The notes beneath the pieces were generated by a model. That model was not told the origin of the DNA, searched no databases, and saw only the letters and a program-made list of their open reading frames with translations. DNA of 64,000 nt from Dryas octopetala (Eukaryota; Streptophyta; Magnoliopsida; Rosales; Rosaceae), in the NCBI GenBank assembly GCA_963921425.1, contig OY992838.1, positions 20,749,861 to 20,813,860 of the forward strand. Direction: 5' to 3'. Shown piece after piece: positions 1 to 12,009 of this stretch (within the stretch, counting starts at the first letter, position 1; the number at the start of each line of letters is the position of its first letter). Position numbers and translations under genes: made by a program.

Positions 1-1756
1 AGGCTTTACATAACCTCCCACACCTCTAACTCGCCCCGAGTGCTCAGGGGTCCCTAATGCCATTGTTAGCACATCAGTGGTACCAGAAATAGATACTGTG
101 CCATCAGCTACCTGTTTCTTCAAATCCTCCTGAAACAATATATGTCTTATAAATAAACAAGGACAAATAAAGTTGATTTCAAATTTAAAAAGAAGTCAAC
201 ATTGTCAGATCCAACATTGGTAGGATTATAATCAATACAATATCAGTAGCTTACTTACAATTCTGGCAGCAGTCTCCGCTACCTTTGCATTTGGGATCTT
301 CCCACTTTTATCTTCGTGTGCTTTAATCCAAAGGGATGCCCGATCAAACTCCGCATCAGGCATTGTTTTCAGCTTTAAAACAAACAAATGATTAACATGT
401 TAATAAACTTGATTAACATCTTAATATATATATTCAACCAAGGCAGTTAAAATTCACACTAACCAGTTCATCCTCCAAACCAGCATACCCTTTACGCGAT
501 AGTCTATGACGATACTCATGCTTAGATATCCTATCCACCTGTTCGTTGTGAAGTTGCTGCAAAATAGAATATTTCCACACAGTGAGGACTCTATTTACAA
601 GTTTAAAAACAACAATTTTATAGAAATAAAACAAAAGAAAAAGCTGACATGCAGACCAGGCCAAGGATCACTTGCATGGTCATCCCAATTCAAAGTCCTG
701 GCAGCTCACTTGCCAGGACAGAAAGGGAGGATTTAATACACATGTACAAAAACAGCTGCATTAGTTGTGAGCCAGGACAGAAAGGGAGGATTTATTACTG
801 GTACAGTAATATGCTATCTGCATTAGTTGCACATTAATGCATATGTAGCTAATAGCTGTGAGCCTGTGACTTGAATTGTGTGGTTGTTGTGGCTGTATGT
901 TGTGTACTTGCAGGTGCATGCATGTTTTTATGATGCACAATTTGGTTTCAATTTCTTAAACCATTTTAGAAGCCACACATTGTATTTCAAAAACTGCTAT
1001 AAATATAATCTGTAACCCTATCCTACTTCAGTTACATGCATTTTCAAACAAGAAAAAATAGGCATAATTAATATCTTACCTCCCACTGATCCGAAATCCT
1101 AGAGTTCACAAAGACCTTCCAATCTGCCTTCTCAATAAATTCATACTCTTTAGGAGGGTCAATTAATAAATCAGGTTGGTCTTTGTAAGGGAGTACATAT
1201 TTAGTAGTCAGTCTAGACTTGAATTCCCTCCACTTAGATGATGCAGATGCTAACACCATCTTCCTACATTCAGCAGGTAGCACAAAAGCCATCTACTTGC
1301 ATAGAGAAACACACGTTACACAATTTACATCTTAATAAAACTGTAATTTTATAAAGTTTTAGTATGATAATGTACTAGTCATATAAATGTGGGACAAATG
1401 TTGCTTACCTCTACATTTTCCCAAATTTTGGCCTTTACATGATCATCCACTTTCTTCCAAGTGTCTATGATAATTGGGACCTTTGTACGTGCTAAAGTCC
1501 CAATGTAAGACTGCATCTCGGTCGCTGCCTTCCCATGTGGCTGCCCTTTTGCATTGAACTCCACCGCCTTTTTGACTTTCATTATTTTTCGCTTTACAAT
1601 GCGAGGCATTGTAACCATCCCCCTCTTATTCTTTCCATTAACTGAGCTCTCGGTGGTGGCAGTGTCCTTTGTCACCTTCGATTGAGATGAAGTGGGCTCA
1701 GCTGCCTTTGATTTGGAGGTCTTCTTCTTGGAGGAAGCCACTGCCTTTGCACCCAT
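1..1756 (-). CDS. CACTA-1 accessory protein (plant transposase Ptta/En/Spm, Transposase_24 family), partial
   Basis: The visible exons on the minus strand are 1756-1409, 1292-1080, 556-464, 372-259 and 129-1. All have GT-AG borders, and each is a whole number of codons, so they join in frame. The N-terminal part is Lys/Ser-rich (AVASSKKKTSKSKAAEPTS), as expected for a nuclear DNA-binding protein. The middle carries the family signature around HRLSRKGYAG, and the last exon contains TPEHSGRVRGVG, typical of this family in CACTA elements. The protein is thought to act with the transposase in binding subterminal repeats. The frame stays open upstream of the ATG at 1756 to a possible acceptor near 1783, so the true start may lie in a further 5' exon. 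The C-terminus runs off the window at base 1. Confidence 0.75.
712..829. repeat. 59-bp direct repeat, two copies
   Basis: Two adjacent copies begin GCCAGGACAGAAAGGGAGGA at 712 and 771. Both contain GCATTAGTTG near their ends, and the second copy is diverged in its middle. The repeat lies in an intron of the CACTA-1 accessory gene. Confidence 0.8.
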
Positions 1757-2005
1757 TGAAGTGGGCTCAGCTGATTTTGATTACTGTAAAAAATAAATAA
1801 ATAAATGATTGAAACCTATAGAATTTACTACTAAAGATTTAATTTTCAGTACCAAGTAAAAACTCATGAATGGCAGTGTCATAGAGATATGCTACATATC
1901 CTTCCAATTAGATTAATAGAACTAACCTTTACTTATCTGTAGTTTCTGCTAAATTTTGCAAAGAATGCAAAGAATGCAGTAAAGCACCTGCAAAACAATA
2001 CCAAT

Positions 2006-2062
2006 CATGGATTAAAAGCTTTATATAATCAGATACATGGATTAAAAGCTTTATATAACCAG
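2006..2062. repeat. 30-bp tandem duplication
   Basis: The unit starting CATGGATTAAAAGC occurs at 2006 and 2036. The rest of the 1757-2162 gap between the CACTA-1 accessory gene and transposase is AT-rich, and I see no gene in it. Confidence 0.8.
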
Positions 2063-2162
2063 AAAAACACTTAACCAAAAATCACACATTAAAAATAAAC
2101 ACACAGTCATGGCTCAAGCAAAACAAAAAAACCAGTTACCTTAGATAAATGCCCTTTTGATA

Positions 2163-5100
2163 CTACTGATCAATCCATATACCCTCACCATCAGGTCTAA
2201 TGCAATTTGTAGGATTTTCACTAACAATGTCATCAAATGTCTCAATGGATGGAAGATCTCTGGTAAAAGGTTCATGATCCACTATAATATCCCCTAACTC
2301 ATCATCATAATCGCAATCATTGTAATTTCTATCTTGGGTTGATAGAACAACAGACCATGCAGCATCTGCAGGGTCTTCCACGTAAAAGACTTGTTTGACT
2401 TGGCTAGCCAAAACAAATTGATCATGCTTGAAACCTATCCTACTAAGATTGACCAAAGTAAAGCCTAGATCATCTATTTTAATTCCATTTGTATTCTCAA
2501 CCCAATCGCACTTAAAGATAGGAATTCTAAACTTGAAGTAGTCAAGTTCCCATATTTCTTGAATCACCTCATAGAAACACATATCTGTGATTATGGGGTT
2601 TTTATCTTTCGCACTAGAAATTTGCATTGTATCACCAACCCAACACACGCCACTGTTTTGAACAGCCCGAACTGCATCACGAGTCTTAGTATTAAAATGA
2701 ACCCCATTAATGGAATAAGCATTAAATTTCGGGACTTCCATGCATGGCCCATCAGCTAGCCAACTCAGCGTGTCTGGTATGTCATTAGTTTCACAATTGA
2801 GGTCAGATTTAACCTGCAAGGATAAACACTCATTTACATACAAGCTAGGAATTACTTATATAGCTTAGTGCATCCTTTTAAGAAACTAACACTTACTCGA
2901 TTCTTTAACCAAAGAATGAAAGTGCGATTGTGCTTATCTTGCAGCCACTTTTCATTTTTTTTGAACCTAGGATGTGTAGCCTTCAAATAGCTCATATGCT
3001 CACTACAAAAAATGTTAGAATCCTCAATTAATATTGACAGTTGTGCTACTCAAAGACTTAATTAATGAACATGAAAATGAAGTCAGATTTCCCTTACGCG
3101 ATATAAGGTGTCACTTCCTTTGTATTCTCTAATACAAACAGATGGGCTTGGTCCAAAAGCTCACGATCAACCCTATGTATAGAAGCACCGGATAAGGGCT
3201 TACATTCCTTAGAAGATCCCTGATTGTGTCTTGATGGGATTCCAACAGTACTGCCACGAGAAAGATGTTCAAAGCAAAATTCCAAAGCTTCTTCAGCAAT
3301 ATAACACTCGGCAATGCAACCCTCGGGTCGATACCGATTCCGAACATACCCCTTTAGCACTTTCATATACCGTTCAAACGGATACATCCACCTAAAGTAA
3401 ACTGGTCCACATAACTGAACTTCTCTAATAAGATGCACCGTTAAATGAACCATAATATCAAAAAATGATGGTGGAAAATACTTCTCGAGCAAACAAAGTG
3501 TAACCACTAGATCTTCCTGCGTCTTATCTAGTATAGAAGTATCCACCACTTTACTACATATAGCATTGAAGAAGAAACAAAATATGGTTATAGCATATCT
3601 CACAGGCTTCTCCAAAACTGAACGGATGGCCACGGGTAGTAATTGTTGCATGAAGGCATGACAATCATGTGACTTAAGGCCAACAAGTCTTAAATCCTCC
3701 ATTGATACCAGACTCCTAACATTTGAAGAATACTGCTCAGGGACTTTCATACCAAAAAAAGAATTGCATACGGTTCTCTTCTCTTCCCTCGAAAGATTCC
3801 AACTAGCTGCAGGCAAATGAGTTCTTTTTTCTCCAACAATAGGTGCTAATTCAGTACGTACCCCCATGTCCAGGAGATCTAAACGAGCTGCAAGCCCATC
3901 TTTTGTTTTGGTAGGAATGTTCAACAATGTACCGATAATACTATCGCATACATTTTTCTCAATGTGCATAACATCGAGAATATGCCGAACATGAAGAGAT
4001 TTCCAATATTCGAGTTGGAAAAAGATTGACTTCTTTTTCCAACACGCTCTTGTATCACCCTCCACCCGGTTACGGGGCCACTTTTTCTTCCCAAAAGGTA
4101 AGAAATTAAGGCTTTCCACCTTTGCCAATACTTCTTCCCCACTTAATGGCACAGGAGGTGGAGAAAATTCTTGACAATTATTAAATGCAGCCTTTTGCTT
4201 TCGATAAGGATGATGTCGTGCTAAGAATCTTCGATGGCCTATGTATGAGCATTTATTACCATGAACCAACCTGTGGGGTTTTGTGTGTTCTCCACATACT
4301 GGACATGCATTATATCCTTTTACCACACATCCAGATAAGTTACCATAGGCTGGAAAATCGTTTATTGTCCATAAAAGTACAGCTTTTAGAGTGAAATACT
4401 CTCCTTTGTATGCATCATACACTTCTGCAACTCCCTGCCATAGCCTTTTTAAATCATCAATCAAAGGTGCTAGGTAAACGTCTATATCATTTCCAGGTTG
4501 TTTAGGACCAGAAATTAATAGACTCATCATCATGAACTTTCTTTTCATACACAACCATGGTGGAAGGTTATAAGTGACAAGTAGAACAGGCCAGCAACTG
4601 TATCTACTACTTAAAGAGCTATGGGGATTGAAACCATCAGCTGCAAGTGCGAGTCTTAGGTTTCTAGGATCTTCAGCAAATTCAGGCCACTTATAGTCCA
4701 CTAACTTCCAAGACGGGGAATCTGCAGGATGCCGCATCTTACCATCATTCACTCTTCCATGAACATGCCAAGTCAAACTCTCAGATGTTTTACTAGACTG
4801 AAACATCCTTTTAAACCTTGGGATAATTGGAAAGTACCACAACACCTTTGCGGGCACTCCCTCCTTAACAGTTGAATCCTTACTTAACTTCCACCTTGAC
4901 ACAGTACAATTGGGGCAATTAACCTCATCAGCATACTCATTCCTATACAAAATGCAGTCATTAGGGCATGCATGTATTTTCTCATAGTCCATACCTAATG
5001 CACACAAAGTCTTCTTAGCCTCATACATAGACATGGGTATTTTATTACCTGATGGAAGAAAATCCCCAAAGGCAATCAAGTAGTCAGTGAAACTCGCATC

Positions 5101-5559
5101 ACTCAATCCATGCTTTGCTTTCAAATTGTACAATCTTACAAGTGCTCCCAACTTGGTGAATTTATCACAACCAGGATATAAAGGTTCATCGCCATCCCCA
5201 ACCGAATTAATGAAATCGTTACAATCATTTGAACATTCTTCCTCTTCATTATCTACCATATCCACTGTTTCGGAAACAAAATTAGTATCTTGTTCCTCCA
5301 CACATCTACCTACATTCGCAAATGTACTTGAAACTTCTCCATGCCATATCCAAGTTTGGTAACTTTGGTCAACCCCATTTAAATAGAGATGATCCCTTAT
5401 AACTCCAATCTCAAATTGTCTCATATTTCCACATTTTTGGCAAGGGCAATGAATGAGGTTTGGGTTTCTAGCATGCTGTAATGCAAAATTGAAGAATTCT
5501 TGAATCCCTAACTCATATGCCCTTGATCTCCTATCCGCATACATCCATGACTTATCCAT
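2163..5559 (-). CDS. CACTA-1 TNP2-type transposase, open reading frame without lesions
   Basis: Three minus-strand exons, 5559-3098, 3002-2897 and 2813-2163, join through GT-AG introns into an uninterrupted 1072-codon frame ending at 2163. The protein begins MDKSWMYADRRSRAYELG. Its first ~75 residues form a transposase-associated domain with a Cys/His cluster (HCPCQKCGN). The TNP2 catalytic region follows (about residues 230-450, including NLPPWLCMKRKF and NDFPAYGNLSG), then a DUF4218-like block (about 620-760, including HLIREVQLCGPVYFRWMYPF). Exon 3 holds a DUF4216-like domain (NSGVCWVGD...FKCDWV). Such proteins cut and rejoin element ends in the nucleus. No frameshift or stop is visible, unlike the CACTA-2 homologue in this window, so the product may be active. 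Confidence 0.85.
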
Positions 5560-6660
5560 CTTTCACCAAAAACAAACATATCATTTATAAAATCATACCA
5601 AATATTGACTCTATTGAAACAAAACAAAAAGAAATTAACACAAACTAAACATAACCACTATACCAGAACCCATAAACCTTGTACCTTTAACACACATATT
5701 TTTGGGTATTGGAGGGGCAGCAGCTATATATGCACTTCAATACAAAATTTCAAACTCCTAACTATTATTCCCATCAAATTCAAGTATGTTTTCTATAATG
5801 TGTAACAAAAGTAATGTGAATAGCATCAAGAAATCAACACAATCCCTACAATAGTCTAAAAATAAAACTGTACCAAACAAAGTAGTTATTCAACATGCAA
5901 GTACCAAGCTCAAACAAAGTAGTGAGTAATCCTAAACTATACCTAACTACATGCCAGAACCAACAAAACAGGGAAAACAAAAAAAAACCAAACAAGAAAA
6001 ATAAAATGAAAACCAGCCTGATGAACTCACCTTTCCAATCCAATCAGTGCGCAGCCTATATTCACAATCCCCAAGCTCACTAAGCAATTCACCTCTTCAA
6101 CTAATGCTGTCATATATAGGAAATTAATTATACAAGTTATCAAGATCTAAACAAAGCACAAAACCAAGCAGGAAAAAAACCCCGATATTTGGTGCTTTTC
6201 TAACCACAAAACAGAAGTGCACACCCTAACCCAAATTTGGGGCTTTTATTTAGAGAGGAAAAGACCCGTTCGAAATCTGATTTTTCATACCCATATTGAA
6301 ATCTGTTTTTATTTAACAAATTTCATACCCTAACCCAAATTTACCTGAGTGATAGGCGAAGATGATGAACGGGAGTGCTTCTTTGGTCGATTAGTGTTGA
6401 AATTAGGGCACACAAATGGGCGACAAGGAAGGAGCTAGGAGGAGAAAGATGGCAGAAGTATTGAAGATTGAGCGATGAGTGAAACTTGGGCGATGAGTGA
6501 AGATTGAGCGACGAGTGCTTCTTCAGTCCCAGTGATGAGTGAAGATTGAGCGATGAGTGTACGAATTGGGCTGCAGTGAAGATTGAGGATGCAGTTGAAG
6601 TGTTCAATGGCGCTGAGTGCTTCTTCAGTCCCAGTGCATGCTTCTCGAATGGGGGCTAAG
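5560..6660. other. CACTA-1 5' region with short imperfect repeats
   Basis: This is the upstream region of the CACTA-1 transposase. It is AT-rich to about 6330 and then GC-richer. Between 6470 and 6630, units such as GATGAGTGAAGATTGAGCGA and CTTCTTCAGTCCCAGTG recur at irregular spacing. The minus-strand reading frame at 6341-6607 is only a translation of these repeats. I see no gene. Confidence 0.6.
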
Positions 6661-6999
6661 TGTTCTGTCTGAAGTCAAGAGGGTTTGACCCAAAAAGACT
6701 TAAGGCGCCAAAAGGGTTTCATTAAAGCGGGCGTGCGCTTTGACAATACAAAGACCCGCAAATTTTTAATTTTTGTGTAACTTGCCCTACACAACGGATT
6801 TTCCTAAAACTATTGTTTTTAATAATTTAGAAAAATCTATCCAACCAAATAGCATTGGATATGATACCATTATATAACGGTTTCTTAATACCCGTTGTGT
6901 ATTAAATTAAGATAACGGATAAAATACTAACCGTTGTCTATTTACTGTTGTCTATTTATATAATTGTAGTGGTGAGTCAGAATTGAATACACCCTCTAA

Positions 7000-7522
7000 G
7001 CTCAATTACAAAATGCACCCACCATACAAAATGCATCTACCAACTATATATGAGGAGTATTTCAGATTAGTCCATGAACAAAAAAATGTTTCAAATTAGT
7101 ACACTAACTAATAGAAAGTTACAAAGTAGTACATCAGTTACAAATTCTATCAATAAGGGCGTTAAATGCTAGTATAGACAGTGCTAACATGGATTTTTGA
7201 ACAATGTGGACACTAAATTTACATTACATGAATTAATGATGTCATATTTTATTTTATTTTTAAGAGTTTAAAAATTTTTGTAGTTTTTTTTATCAATATG
7301 ACATTATAAATTCATGTAAAGCAAATTTGATGTAAACATCATTCAAAAAATCCACGTCATCGTTGTCCAAAGTGGCATTTAATTGTCTTTTTTAACAGAA
7401 TTCATAACGGATGTGCTATTTGTAACTTTCTATTAGTTAGTGTATTAATTTGAAACATTTTTTTATTCGTAAACCAATTTGAAATACCCTTTATAGTTGA
7501 TAGGTGCATTTTGTAATCGAGC
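7000..7522. mobile_element. Foldback MITE with long inverted arms
   Basis: The sequence from 7000 (GCTCAATTACAAAATGCAC) is repeated in inverted orientation ending at 7522 (GTGCATTTTGTAATCGAGC). The two arms align with mismatches over roughly 200 bp each, including the shared block ACACTAACTAATAGAAAGTT. There is no coding capacity. No clear target-site duplication is visible, so the superfamily is undetermined. It starts 29 bp outside the CACTA-1 terminus. Confidence 0.8.
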
Positions 7523-7546
7523 CAAATATTAAATATATGAAAAATG

Positions 7547-7790
7547 CTAATATATTGAATCCAGATATATCATTATATGTGATAAGCTAATCCCACTTTC
7601 ATAATTAAGTAGGAGACTGCAGCTTTTAACTTTATCTGATTTGTAACATTTTCTGATATCTAACAACTTTGTTTTATCTGATAAATAAGATATTGTATGT
7701 TGTAAATTTGTAATCTGATTGGCCACCTCTTTTAAAGCAGGCTTCAACTTTTTTACTTGGTCCCGACCTATTCTATCTCCCAATAAATCA
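7547..7790 (-). pseudogene. Fragment of TIR-domain exon end (TNL)
   Basis: The minus-strand reading VKKLKPALKEVANQI matches the end of the TIR exon at 8240-8300 (VNKWKTALIEVANIS) and of the intact gene at 18430-18490 (VKRWRSALTKVAKIS). Nucleotide similarity covers about 70 bp near 7720-7790. It appears to be a partial local duplication of the TNL-1 exon 1 end. Nothing downstream of it resembles an NBS domain before the MITE. The 7791-8222 stretch is AT-rich, with a poly-T run and a short TA repeat near 8130, and no gene. Confidence 0.55.
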
Positions 7791-8649
7791 ACTTCTTAAT
7801 TCGTAGGAAGTACTGCTAAATATATATCAGAAATTCTCTTTGGAGGACGTCGGACGCATATGTTTTATAGCTTTTTTTTTTTTTTTACCATTTGATCTTA
7901 AATTTGACATAATTTAATTATTTAAGGTATAAATTATTAATTAAAACTTATTCTTTGGTTTTAACTCTCATGATTTTGAGTTTCCGTTCCTCAAGAGTTA
8001 AAATTTAAAATATAATTTCGAACAATAATTTTATACCCTAAAATATAGAACTCTATACCCTCACATGTTGAATCTTGTAAAAAATGGTCTAAAAATTTAC
8101 ATAATGTCATATAGAAAATTTTTGATACTATATATATATATATACTTTTATTTTGAATCAGAAAACATAACAGTACTACTACTACGTGTATAAGGAAAGA
8201 ACAGTTACCCGAAGCGATTGAGATGTCACCCAGAAATATTGGCCACCTCTATCAAAGCAGTCTTCCACTTGTTGACTTTGTCCCTATTTTCCCAATAAAC
8301 TTCTTCATGTTCCGTGAATTAGACCTGGCAAAATTTATCACGACCCGGAACGACCCGCAAATTTGCGCGTTTGGGTTTGAGCTAATTGGGTCGTGTTCAA
8401 ATCGTGTAGACCCGATAACAACCCGTTTAGATAACGGGTCGTGTTCGTGTCAACCCGCGAAACCCATTAAGACCCGTTAAGAATAAGGGCATTTAAGTCA
8501 TTTTCTACACTTAACAAAAAGTCAAAATATCCTAAGTTGAAGTTCCTAACCGGCTAAATGGCTAACCCTAATCTAATTCACTTTCACACTTTCACTTTTT
8601 CACTCAGCCGCCTCACCCCTCAGTCCCTCACCTTATCTCTGCGAAATGC

Positions 8650-9124
8650 GTTAGCCTCCATCCATCACCGATCTCTCCCTCAGCCTTAGCCTCCATCCAT
8701 CAGCCTCTTTGCCTCTCAGATTCTCTCCCTCAGCCTTAGCCTCATCAACCCAGCTGCCAACAATCAACATCTCTCTCTCTTTCTCTTCTCCCTCCCTCTG
8801 CGAAGACTGCGATCTTACTCTGCATTCTGCTGCTTCTGCAATCGACCTCTCTGCCTCCACCGACATCAGCCTTAGCCTCCATCCATCACCGATCTCTCCC
8901 TTAGCCTTAGCCTCCATCCATCACCGATCTCTCCCTCAGCCTTAGCCTCCATCCATCAGCCTCTTTGCCTCTTAGATTCTCTCCCTCAGCCTTAGCCTCA
9001 TCAACCCAGCTGCCAACAATCAACATCTCTCTCTCTTTCTCTTCTCCCTCCCTCTGCGAAGACTGCGATCTTACTCTGCATTCTGCTGCTTCTGCAATCG
9101 ACCTCTCTGCCTCCACCGACATCG
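8650..9124. repeat. 256-bp tandem duplication in the hAT 5' region
   Basis: The segment starting near 8654 recurs from 8910 with a 256-bp offset and only a few differences. It is pyrimidine-rich, with CTCTCTCT runs, and sits in the probable 5' untranslated region of the hAT transposase. A plausible splice donor follows near 9315 (AAAG|GTACTC) and an acceptor just before 9741. Open frames on both strands here are compositional. Confidence 0.85.
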
Positions 9125-9740
9125 ATCCAGCTGGCGCTGCCATCTCTCTCTTTCTCTTGTCCCTCCCTTTGCGATCTCACTCTGCAAGTCTGCAATCAAA
9201 CCTTAGTCAGTTAGTCTTTGCGATCTCACACAGAGTCTCTCTCTCTCTCCCTCTCGAGTCTCGACCCTCAGCCTCCATCGACCCTCAGCTCGACTCAAAG
9301 CCTCAAAGCCTCAAAGGTACTCCGATTTTCGAAACCCTCTTTTTTGTTTGATATTTTATATTTTATATTTTCTAATGATGAGATGATTATTTTTAATTTG
9401 TATTTGTACTCTGAAACCCTAAGAAATGTTCAAATCAAACTTTTTTCGAGTTCATTTTTGGAGTTTTAATTTTTAACGATTTTGAAAATAGGGTTATTTT
9501 CTTTGTGTAATTTGTATGGAGAGTATGAACATTATCTACTATTGGGAATATTACCTAGCTTATGATGAATATATTTATATGCAGAGCAGAGTTTATATAT
9601 AAGCATTTCAATATTTGAATGGAATTGATTGGTGTATTTCTAGCTAGCCACCTGGTTTTTACTAGTTCAATATTTGATGGAATTTGTTAATCTGGCTCTT
9701 TGTTTTTATATATAACTAGCTTATTAAATGTTCAATGCAG

Positions 9741-12009
9741 ATGAATCCTAGTCCTACAAGTAATATTGTTGAGGAGTCTGGTGAAGTTTCAGTGAGAAAC
9801 AATGTGGGTCAAAGTGCTGAACATGTAGAAGATACAGCAGATAAAAGCCCTACAAAGAAAAGGGCAAGAGGCATGGCAGTAGGTAAGCGTAAATTAAGAT
9901 CTCCTGCTTGGACTTTGTTTGAACCATTGCCTATGGAACCAGATAAAAAGAAGCGTGCTAAATGTAGACAATGTGGTGTGATATATATATATGAGATAGT
10001 CAATGTGGGACGGGTAATATGTTGAGTCACATGAAAAATTGTCCTAAGAAAACACATGGTGATTTGCAGCAATTAATGTTATCACAGTCTGGATTGCGTT
10101 CCCCAAAATTTGATCATGAGAAATTTAGAGATTTATTGATAGAAGCAATTATCAAACATGATTTACCTTTTAGCTTTGTTGAATATGAGGGCATTAGAGC
10201 TTTATTTGCATATATATCTCCTGATATCAAGCTGCCTTGTAGAAATACTGTTAAGGCATGTGTTTTAAGGATGTTCAAAAGGGAAAAACTTAAACTTGGT
10301 AATTTGTTAAGTATGGTTCCAGGAAGGATTTGCTTAACATCTGATTTATGGACCTCTTTGACCACTGATGGATACCTAACTCTTACAGCCCATTTTGTTG
10401 ATCAAGAATGGAGATTGCATAAAAGGATTTTAAACTTTTGTCATATGCCCCCTCCACATACTGGTGTTGCTTTGTGTGAAAAAATTAATGCATTATTGAC
10501 TGATTGGGGGATTGAGAAGAAATTATTTTCTATTACTTTGGATAATGCTTCTGCAAATGATTGTTTTGTTGATCATTTGAAAAATCAATTGAACTTTAGA
10601 GGTCTACTATTAATGAATGGTAAATTCTTTCATGTTCGCTGCTGTGCTCACATTTTAAACTTGATAGTTCAAGAGGGACTTAAAGAAATTGATCCCTCTG
10701 TTTTAAAGATTCGTGAATGTATCAAATACATAAGGGGTTCAGCTGGGAGGAAACAAAAGTTCTTTGAATGTGTTGCACAAGTAGGGATAGTAGGTAATAG
10801 GAGAGGCTTAAGACAAGATGTGCCTACTAGGTGGAACTCAACCTATACCATGCTTGACAGTGCACTTTTTTATCAGCGTGCTTTTATCAATCTAAGATTA
10901 AGTGATTCAAGTTTCATTTTTTGCCCTTCTACAGAAGAGTGGGATAAAATAGGAAAGATTTCAAAATTTTTGGGGTATTTTTATGAAGTTACTTGCTTAT
11001 TTTCTGGAACAAAGTACCCCACATCAAATTTGTTCTTTCCTAAAGTGTTCATAATCCAACACAGTATCAAAACAGCCATGGAAGATAGGAATGATTTCAT
11101 GAGAAGGCTGGGAACTTCTATGAACTTAAAGTTTGAAAAGTATTGGTCAGATTACAGTTTAATTCTTGCAATTGCAATTATTTTGGATTCTCATTATAAA
11201 TTGCAGTTTGTAGAATGGGCTTATACCAAGCTTTATGGTCAAGATTCTTATGAATTCAAACGTGTTAGTGACACCTTGTCTTCTCTTTTTGATTTGTACA
11301 TGTAAAATTTGTCACATCTTGTTAATTCAAATCGTCCAAGGAATGAGACAGCTAGTCACACGGAAGATGGAGACACCATCTTTGAGGTAATTGCTGGTTT
11401 TTTTTATATAATTCATAATTGCTTGTTTGATAATTGTTTATCTTTTTTTATAAGTGCTTGTTTGATAATTTCATGTTTTTTTTAATCCTTTGTAGGATTT
11501 TGATAATAGTTATAACAGTGGTGTAGCTTCAAGTACAAAAACTGAATTGGATAAGTATTTTGATGAAGAAAGGCTAGACAGAAAGCAAGAGTTAGATGTT
11601 CTTTCTTGGTGGCAAATGGAGCAATTTCGTTATCCTATTCTTTCTAATTTAGCTCGTGATGTGCTAACAATTCCTATTTCCACTGTTGCATCCGAATCAG
11701 CCTTTAGTATTGGTGGTAGAGTACTAGATCAATATCGCAGTTCATTATTGCCTGAAACTTTTCAAGCTTTGTTATGTACTCGAGATTGGATTTTTGGCAA
11801 GGGAGGTAAATTTTACATGCCATTATACTGTTATGTTCTTTTATTCTCATAAAGTTATATTTGTAATTAGTGTTTTTTTTTTGTGCTTAGTGTTTGATAA
11901 AGAACATGCTGACTTGGAAGTACTTAGTGAAGATGTTTTCAATTTGACCATTGAGGATAGTGGAAGCAGATCTGAACAGTGTTCTAATACCATTTCTGTT
12001 GATGATTGA
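9741..12009 (+). pseudogene. hAT transposase (BED zinc finger, hAT C-terminal dimerisation), damaged
   Basis: The start ATG at 9741 follows an acceptor (ATGCAG). The N-terminus has a basic stretch (KKRARGMAVGKRKLRS) and a BED finger (KCRQCGVIY). The finger continues in another frame at about 10000-10040 (CGTGNMLSHMKNC), so the coding sequence is shifted at the TA repeat near 9979-9990. The body follows (LTSDLWTS, FSITLDNASAND, RCCAHILNLIVQEGL, DVPTRWNSTY). An in-frame TAA occurs at 11303 after SLFDLYM. Then come an intron (about 11387-11494), a dimerisation exon (LSWWQMEQFRYPILSNLARDVL, ASESAFSIGGRVLD) and a short last exon ending at 12009. The family performs cut-and-paste transposition. This copy has at least two disabling lesions unless the TA region is spliced. 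The 12010-13014 interval is AT-rich 3' flank of the element without a gene. Confidence 0.85.

Larger units (their letters stand above)
1..6971 (-). mobile_element. CACTA (En/Spm) DNA transposon, CACTA-1, left end outside the window
   Basis: The right terminus reads ...TTGTAGTG at 6963-6971, the reverse complement of a CACTACAA terminal repeat. Inside it, 6780-6960 carries subterminal copies of an ACAACGG/CCGTTGT motif. Going inward on the minus strand come a TNP2-type transposase (2163-5559) and then a Transposase_24-type accessory gene (1-1756), the usual CACTA gene order. The base triplet just outside the end is GTG (6972-6974). The partner target duplication cannot be checked because the left end lies before base 1. 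The element is at least 7 kb. Confidence 0.9.

Noticed and set aside
8651..9143. Two nearly identical minus-strand proteins
   Set aside because: They come from the 256-bp tandem duplication of CT-rich leader DNA within the hAT element.
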